Of a stretch of DNA of 64,000 bases, positions 58,493 to 64,000 are shown in pieces. The notes under the pieces are model-generated. The model searched no databases, was not told where the DNA came from, and saw only the letters and a program-made list of their open reading frames with translations. Position numbers and translations under genes: made by a program. Origin of the DNA: Rattus norvegicus (lineage: Eukaryota > Chordata > Mammalia > Rodentia > Muridae). How positions within the stretch are numbered: the stretch's first letter is position 1; each line of letters opens with the position of its first letter. The stretch is taken from the NCBI RefSeq assembly GCF_036323735.1, contig NC_086032.1, positions 44,447,335-44,511,334 on the forward strand. Direction: 5' to 3'.

Positions 58493-60215
58493 TTAGGAAA
58501 ATAGAAGACAGTGCTGAGGAAATCTAATAGCCTGAGATGAAGAAATGCAGACAAGCATTTAAAATGGGCACAATGAAACTGCAAAATACTAATAGTAGAA
58601 CAGGCCAGAAACAGTCCAACATGAGCATATGACTGCCAGGCTGTGCCCTGCCTTGCTGCTGGGGTACCTAGAGTGCAGGCAGCAAGCAGAGGCAGGGAGA
58701 ACGAAGTTCATAAATGATGGCCCTCAGTTTGCCTTCCAGGAGTGGGAAACCATGGAATCTGGGATGATTGCTGTGTTTCCCAGTCTCCTGTGTACCTGGG
58801 TGCTGCTGGGAGTAGCGGGGAGTAGCTGGGAGTCCCAAATGGGGTTTCCAGTCTCCTCAGGGCATCCACACGCCAGGCAGGAAGGGGAAGGCAGGACCTG
58901 AGACAGGCAGAACCAGTTTGATTTCAAGTGTCAAGAGTGTTGAGGGGCTAGAAGAGAGAACTTCTGCAGGGAGCCACCCTCCCAAACCCCACGGTGATTC
59001 AGTCTTTGTTTGTTCAAACTGTTTTATTTGATGGCAGGCGTGAATGCATACACCTTACTCAGGGTTAACCAAGGGGTTAAATGCCTTTTGTGATGCTCAG
59101 GAAAGGAAGCTCATTTGTTGAGTACTCTGGGCCTATCTAAATGCCTCATTGGCATAGAGATTTTGAGATTAACAGGGTCTGAGCTCACTCAACCTTATCA
59201 GTTTTTCTGTCAGGTGGCACAGTTCTTTTGCCCTACATATAACCCAGTCTCACTTATATGAGTTCACAAATAGGCAAAACTACTTTGCCAAAAACAGTTA
59301 TGCCTCAAGCAAATAAGGGAGGGTTCCGACTGGGTAGAGGAATGTCCCCCATCTTCATGGATATATCAGAAAACTGTGCCGTGAGTCTGTGATCCTTACC
59401 GTACACATATCCAAAAGTGTGTGTGTTAACATTGCAGAGCCAGGGAAAATAAACATCAGCCCAACACACCTTCCTAACAAAGTAGGATCAATAAATGTGG
59501 GTGACTAAAGACATTTTCAGACCAAGATGAAAATGGCCTCTAAACTATGTGCTTCAGCAAGTGTGCAATGGAGAACCCGTGATAGGAACTAGATGCATTC
59601 ACTTCCAAAAATGAAGACATTGAGGCACTCTAAAAATGAAGTAGATGATCACGCAGGGACGCACAGAGACAGGTAAAGACACAGGACATGGTTACAGTCT
59701 GCACTGCTGACGTTTGAAATAGCACAGATGAAAAAAAAAAAACATCAGAGCTCAGTAAGGGAATTGACTGATTTGAGTTATGAGGCAAGGGAAACTTATT
59801 TCGGTAGGAGGCAGGTCTTCCACCATTAGCAAATGCAGAATGTCGGTGAGTTGAGGGATTGCTCAATAACTTCCTCTCAGGGAAGGAGACAGTGAATAAC
59901 ATCAGGACAGAAAACATGGTCACAATTGCCTGGTAAAACAATGGGGAAAGACTTCTACCATTTAACCAAAACAAATCAAGCTGAAAGCATTCATCCCAGG
60001 ATTGCTGTATGCCCTTGAAGCTGATGAAGACGACTTTATTAATGTATGGACTATGTATAAGGATAAAGATAATTTGCTATGTGCCTTCTGTATCCTTTGA
60101 ACTGTTTGTCTTTTGAATTTATTGCATAAGATAAACATTAAAACAATACAAGTCTTGTTGAGGTGGAGGCTAGAGATAACTTTGCATTGGTTAAGAAAGA
60201 ATAGATGTTCAGATT
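58490..60215. other. Intergenic stretch with no gene seen
   Basis: No exon recognised. No clear SINE or LTR apart from possible decayed fragments. Confidence 0.45.
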
Positions 60216-60404
60216 TAAAGAGATTTTGGGCCGATAACCCAACTGGTAGAGTAATGTTTGTCTTGCAAACATAAAGATCTGAGCTGGATTCTACAAAACC
60301 CATGTGAAAAACTTTGCATGCTTGTAACCCTAGCAGAAGATGTTTAGGCAGAAACAGTCATATCCGGGAGGCTACCTGACAAACTCCAGGCCAATAAGAG
60401 GGTC

Positions 60405-60722
60405 TTGTTGTATATGCTTGGCCCATGGAGTGGCACTATTAGGAGGTGTAGCCCTGTTGGAGTAGGGGTATCTTTGTGTGCATCAGTTTTAAGAACATCA
60501 TCCTAGCTGCCTGGAAGTCACTCTTCTCCTAGAGGTCTAAAGATGAAGATGTAGGACTCTCAGCAACTCCTGTACCATGCCTACCTGGATGCTGCCAAGC
60601 TCCCATCTTGATGATAATGAGCTGAACCTCTGAACTTGTTAGCCAGCCCCAACTAAATGTTGTTCTTAAAAGATACCTTGATCATGGTATCTGTTCACAG
60701 CAGCAAAACCCTAACTGAAATA
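60405..60722 (+). mobile_element. MaLR-type LTR, 5' end missing
   Basis: Same family as the LTRs of the 5.3-7.7 kb element: TATATGCTTGGCCCATGGAG, CTGCCTGGAAGTCACTCTTC, GATGATAATGAGCTGAACCT. Confidence 0.85.
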
Positions 60723-60787
60723 CTTGTCGAAAAATAAGGTGGATGAGAAAAAGAAAAAGAAATATGAAAAGACAAAACAAAAAAACC

Positions 60788-60950
60788 AAACTGGGTGGTG
60801 GTAGCACATACCTTTTATCAGGGTGCTCAAAAGGAGGAGGCAGGGGGATTTCCATGACTTTGAGGCCAGTCTGATGGTCTACAGAGTATTCCAGGACAGT
60901 CAGAGTTACAGAAAAATGTTGTCTTAAAAAAGAAAAGAAAAGAAAAAGAC
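60788..60950 (+). mobile_element. B1 SINE
   Basis: CTGGGTGGTGGTAGCACATA, TTTGAGGCCAGTCTGATGGT and an (AAAAG)n tail. A B3-like tail fragment follows to about 61065. Confidence 0.82.
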
Positions 60951-61167
60951 ATAAACGAGGTGGATAACACCTGAAGATTGACAGCTGATTGTCCTCTGGC
61001 CTCTATAATCATGGTCATACATGCATGTAGGCGTGCATACATATGATCCTGCACAAACAGAAGAGACAAAAGATGTAGCAAGCAACTACTAAAACAGTTG
61101 AACTTCTATATGCACTTAAAACAGTGCAGGAAACTAAGATGGGTAAAAGAAGTTCTCTTGAGCTTCT

Positions 61168-61169
<2 letters not shown>

Positions 61170-61245
<76 letters not shown>
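61170..61245. repeat. (TG)n microsatellite
   Basis: About 37 units with one TA interruption. Confidence 0.97.
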
Positions 61246-61467
61246 ATTACAGCATGTGAACAAGTCACAATCACAAGTTTCTGTCACCAAGCTTGTGTCA
61301 CTCCAGCTGCCAGGTCCTCCACATCATTTTGGATCATGTTCCCTGTGAGCCAAAATAAGTCTCTCTTCCCTTAAGTGGCCTAATATATAAATTTATTAAA
61401 AGCATTTCTATTTCCTTTTCTATGAACTATAATTCTTCACTTTTCTATTGCATTATTAATCTAACTT

Positions 61468-61796
61468 TTATGTTTATTTACTTTACACATATGGATATGT
61501 TTCCTGCATGAGTATCTGTGTACTATGTCCATGCCTGGTGTACATAGAGGCCAGAGGGGCAGTCAGTCCTCTTAGACAACACTGAGACATCTCTCCATCC
61601 CCATATTGGTTTTTATAAAAAAGATTTATTTATTTTACATAAGTACATTCTATCTGTCTTCAGATACACCAGAAGAGGGCATCAGATCTTGTTACAGATG
61701 GTTGTGAGCCACCGTGTGGTTGCTGGGATTTGAACTCAGGACCTTTGGAAGAGCAGTCAGTGCTCTTACTTAACCACTGAGCCATCTCTCCAGCCC
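61468..61796 (-). mobile_element. B3 and B2 SINEs, both antisense
   Basis: B3 at 61468-61602 (GGTGTACATAGAGGCCAGAG...CATCTCTCCATCCCC) and near-consensus B2 at 61617-61796. Confidence 0.88.
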
Positions 61797-61825
61797 CCCT
61801 CCATTATTGTTTTTTAAAAATCATT

Positions 61826-61848
61826 ATATATATATATGCATATATATA

Positions 61849-61882
<34 letters not shown>
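61826..61882. repeat. (TA)n(TG)n compound microsatellite
   Basis: TA/TATG units followed by a TG run. It runs into the TGTGCTGG start of the next LTR. Confidence 0.93.
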
Positions 61883-61889
<7 letters not shown>

Positions 61890-62284
61890 GTTTTGTGTGT
61901 CAACTTAACACAAGCTGGAGTTATCACAGAGAAAGGAGCCTCAGTTGAGGAACTGCCTCCATGAGACCCAGCTGCAAGGTGTTTTCTCAACTAGTGATCA
62001 AGTGGGGGGGGAACCCAGTCCATTGTGGGTGGTGCCATCCCTGGACTGGTAGTCTTGGGTTCTTTAAGAAAGCAAGCTGAGCAAGCCAGGGGAAGCAAAC
62101 CAGTAAGTAACATCTCTCCATGTCCTCTGTATCAGCTCCTGCTTCCTGACCTGCTTGAGTTCCAATCCTGACCTCCTTTGGTGATGAACAGCAACGTGAA
62201 TGTGTAAGCTGAATAAACCCTTTCCTCCCCAACTTGCTTCTTGGTCATGATGTTTGTGTAGGAATAAAAACCCTGACTAAGACA
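61883..62284 (+). mobile_element. MaLR/ORR1-like solo LTR
   Basis: Full-looking LTR from TGTGCTGGTTTTGTGTGTCA to CCTGACTAAGACA. Has CCATTGTGGGTGGTGCCATC and GAATAAACCCTTTCCTCCCC. Confidence 0.85.
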
Positions 62285-62774
62285 ATACAGAAAATATTCT
62301 TTTACATTCGGATGATAAGTCTTTGCCTATGATGCAGGTTACAAATATTTTTCTCTGGTTTGCTGCAGAAGATTTTGAAATTTTTTCAATTATTTTTGTT
62401 GTGATGTGAGACCTTTCCCATTACAAGACTGTACTGGAATTATTACTTACTTTCTCCTATTGCTCCTGGAGGTCCCAGAAGAGCATAATTATCCCAGGAC
62501 AACTTCTATGTGTTAAGGGATAATAGTAAATGGGCATATTCATATGCCATACAGAAAACTTAATGTGAGGTCTACAGAGGTATTTCCATAGACAATCAAC
62601 CTTCTCCTTAATCACTGATTAGTATCCTTTATGGTCAAAGTAAGTGAAAAATGTCCTTAGTTAAGGGTGATGTTGGAAAGCAAATTTTATCCCATTTCTA
62701 TTACAGAGGAAGACACATTTGAGATATGTAGAAATGTGTCTCACATCACACATTAGTAGTGTAATTGTAAATGA

Positions 62775-62895
62775 AATCCAGACAGTTTGGATGTAGCACC
62801 CCCGTTGTGAGCTGCCATGAGGGTACTGGGAATCAAACCTGAGTCCTCTGGAAGAGTAGCTAGTGTTCCTTATCTCTGAGTTAATGTTCCAGCTT
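62775..62895 (-). mobile_element. B3 SINE fragment
   Basis: Antisense: GTTGTGAGCTGCCATGAGGG, CTGAGTCCTCTGGAAGAGTA, GTTCCAGCT. Confidence 0.7.
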
Positions 62896-62925
62896 TCTTT
62901 GTAGATGTTTCTACAGTGTTGGGAA

Positions 62926-64000
62926 TTAGTTCTAATACTTTGTCTTATTTTGGCCTGAGGGTCCCTGCCCCCAGATGCTTTTGATTGATAATAAAGAATT
63001 GCCATACAGCCAATGGCTGGGCAGGGAGATGGGGTGGGACTTTTAGATTGCACAGGCAAGGGATTGAGGGAGAAGAGAGAGATGGAGAATTGTCAGGACT
63101 CAGGGAGAGGGATCAGATTTAAGAGCTGCAGGAGATAGATGCCTAGAACAAATGAAACTCAAGACAGATGATCAAAATGTGAATGCTTCACTCCTTCTTT
63201 AAAAGCGGAACAAGAATACCCTGGGCAGGGAATAGAGAGGCAAAGATTAAAACAGACACAGAAGGAACACCCATTCAGAGCCTGCCCCACATGTGGCCTA
63301 TACATATACAGCCATCCAATTAGACAAGATGGATGAAGCAAAGAAGTGGAGGCCGACAGGAGCCGGATGTAGATCTCTCCTGAGAGACACAGCCAGAATA
63401 CAGCAAATACAGAGGCGAATGTCAGCAGCAAACCACTGAACTGAGAACGGGACCCCCGTTGAAGGAATCAGAGAAAGAACTCGAAGAGCTTGAAGGAGCT
63501 CGAGACCCCTTATGAACAACAATGCCAAGCAACCAGAGCTTCCAGGGACTAAGCCACTACCTAAGGACTATACATGGACTGACCCTGGACTCTGACCTCA
63601 TAGGTAGCAATGAATATTCTAGTAAGATCACCAGTGGAAGGGGAAGCCCTTGGTCCTGCTATGACTGAACCCCCAGTGAACTAGATTGTTGGGGGGAGGG
63701 TGGCAATGGGGGGAGGATGGGGAGGGGAACACCAATAAAGAAGGGGAGGGGGAGGGATTAGGGGGATGTTTGCCCGGAAACCGGGAAAGGGAATAACACT
63801 CGAAATGTAAATAAGAAACACTCAAGTTAAAAAAAAAAAAAAAAAAAGAGCTGCAGGAGAGAACCATCCAGCAATGTAGGTGGAAAGGGAATGTGGCCCT
63901 TTTTTTGGGGGGGGGTGGAGTGCTGCCCAGAAGGTAACAGGGCAGCAAGGATAAAATATAGATTTAGAAGTTGTTAAACCAGGAATACCAGAGGGAAATG
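62926..64000 (+). mobile_element. Rodent ERV LTR interrupted by a young L1, runs off the window
   Basis: Same family as 29495-29995: GATAATAAAGAATTGCCATA, GCCAATGGCTGGGCAGGGAG, CCAGAAGGTAACAGGGCAG. It is split by L1 at 63136-63845. Confidence 0.6.
63136..63845 (+). mobile_element. Young 5'-truncated L1 (rat type)
   Basis: Sense L1 3' UTR with the typical G-rich block (63690-63770), AAATGTAAATAAGAAACACT and an A18 tail. The perfect 15-bp duplication AAGAGCTGCAGGAGA lies at 63121-63135 and 63846-63860. Confidence 0.94.

Overview
This is mammalian, and very probably rat (Rattus norvegicus), nuclear DNA. The evidence is many near-consensus ID (BC1-derived) SINEs in both orientations, dense B1, B2, B3 and B4 SINEs, MaLR-type LTRs, a young rat-type L1 3' end, long (CA)n tracts, and no prokaryotic gene organisation. 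Coding sequence is sparse.

The anchor is one recognisable exon on the minus strand at 27297-27805. It encodes the N-terminus of the Rab GTPase-activating protein TBC1D1 (139 codons of its first PTB/PID domain) after a short 5' UTR segment, with a good acceptor and a phase-0 donor. The only obvious CpG island, at about 40430-41720, lies 13 kb upstream of this exon on the same strand and carries a minus-strand TATA-like box. It is the likely Tbc1d1 promoter and first exon. On this reading 1-27296 is intron after the first coding exon, 27806 to about 40980 is intron 1, and about 41720-64000 is upstream intergenic DNA. A rat chromosome 14 location is my recollection of the locus, not something the sequence shows.

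The intron at 1-27 kb holds an apparently complete MaLR-like LTR retrotransposon (5262-7745) with two LTRs, a tRNA-Leu-type primer-binding site and a 5-bp duplication. It also holds an H3.3 processed pseudogene (16752-17696) with a perfect 17-bp target-site duplication, hAT (URR1) and MIR fossils, and one unrecognised in-phase open segment with good splice sites (13454-13720). Intron 1 holds a second URR1, an ERV LTR, two MaLR LTRs (one carrying ID and B2 insertions at the same target) and several MIRs. The upstream region is a repeat graveyard. It has nested minus-strand L1s (50.5-55.7 kb), a perfect 33-bp minisatellite, a 350-bp polypyrimidine tract inside an LTR, and a young L1 nested in an ERV LTR at the right edge.

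I found no evidence of a new multi-gene system. The most interesting leads are the candidate cassette exon, the glutamine at Tbc1d1 residue 125 (human Arg125), and several cleanly dated nested insertions. Family names for repeats come from recognition by eye and subfamilies are not claimed.
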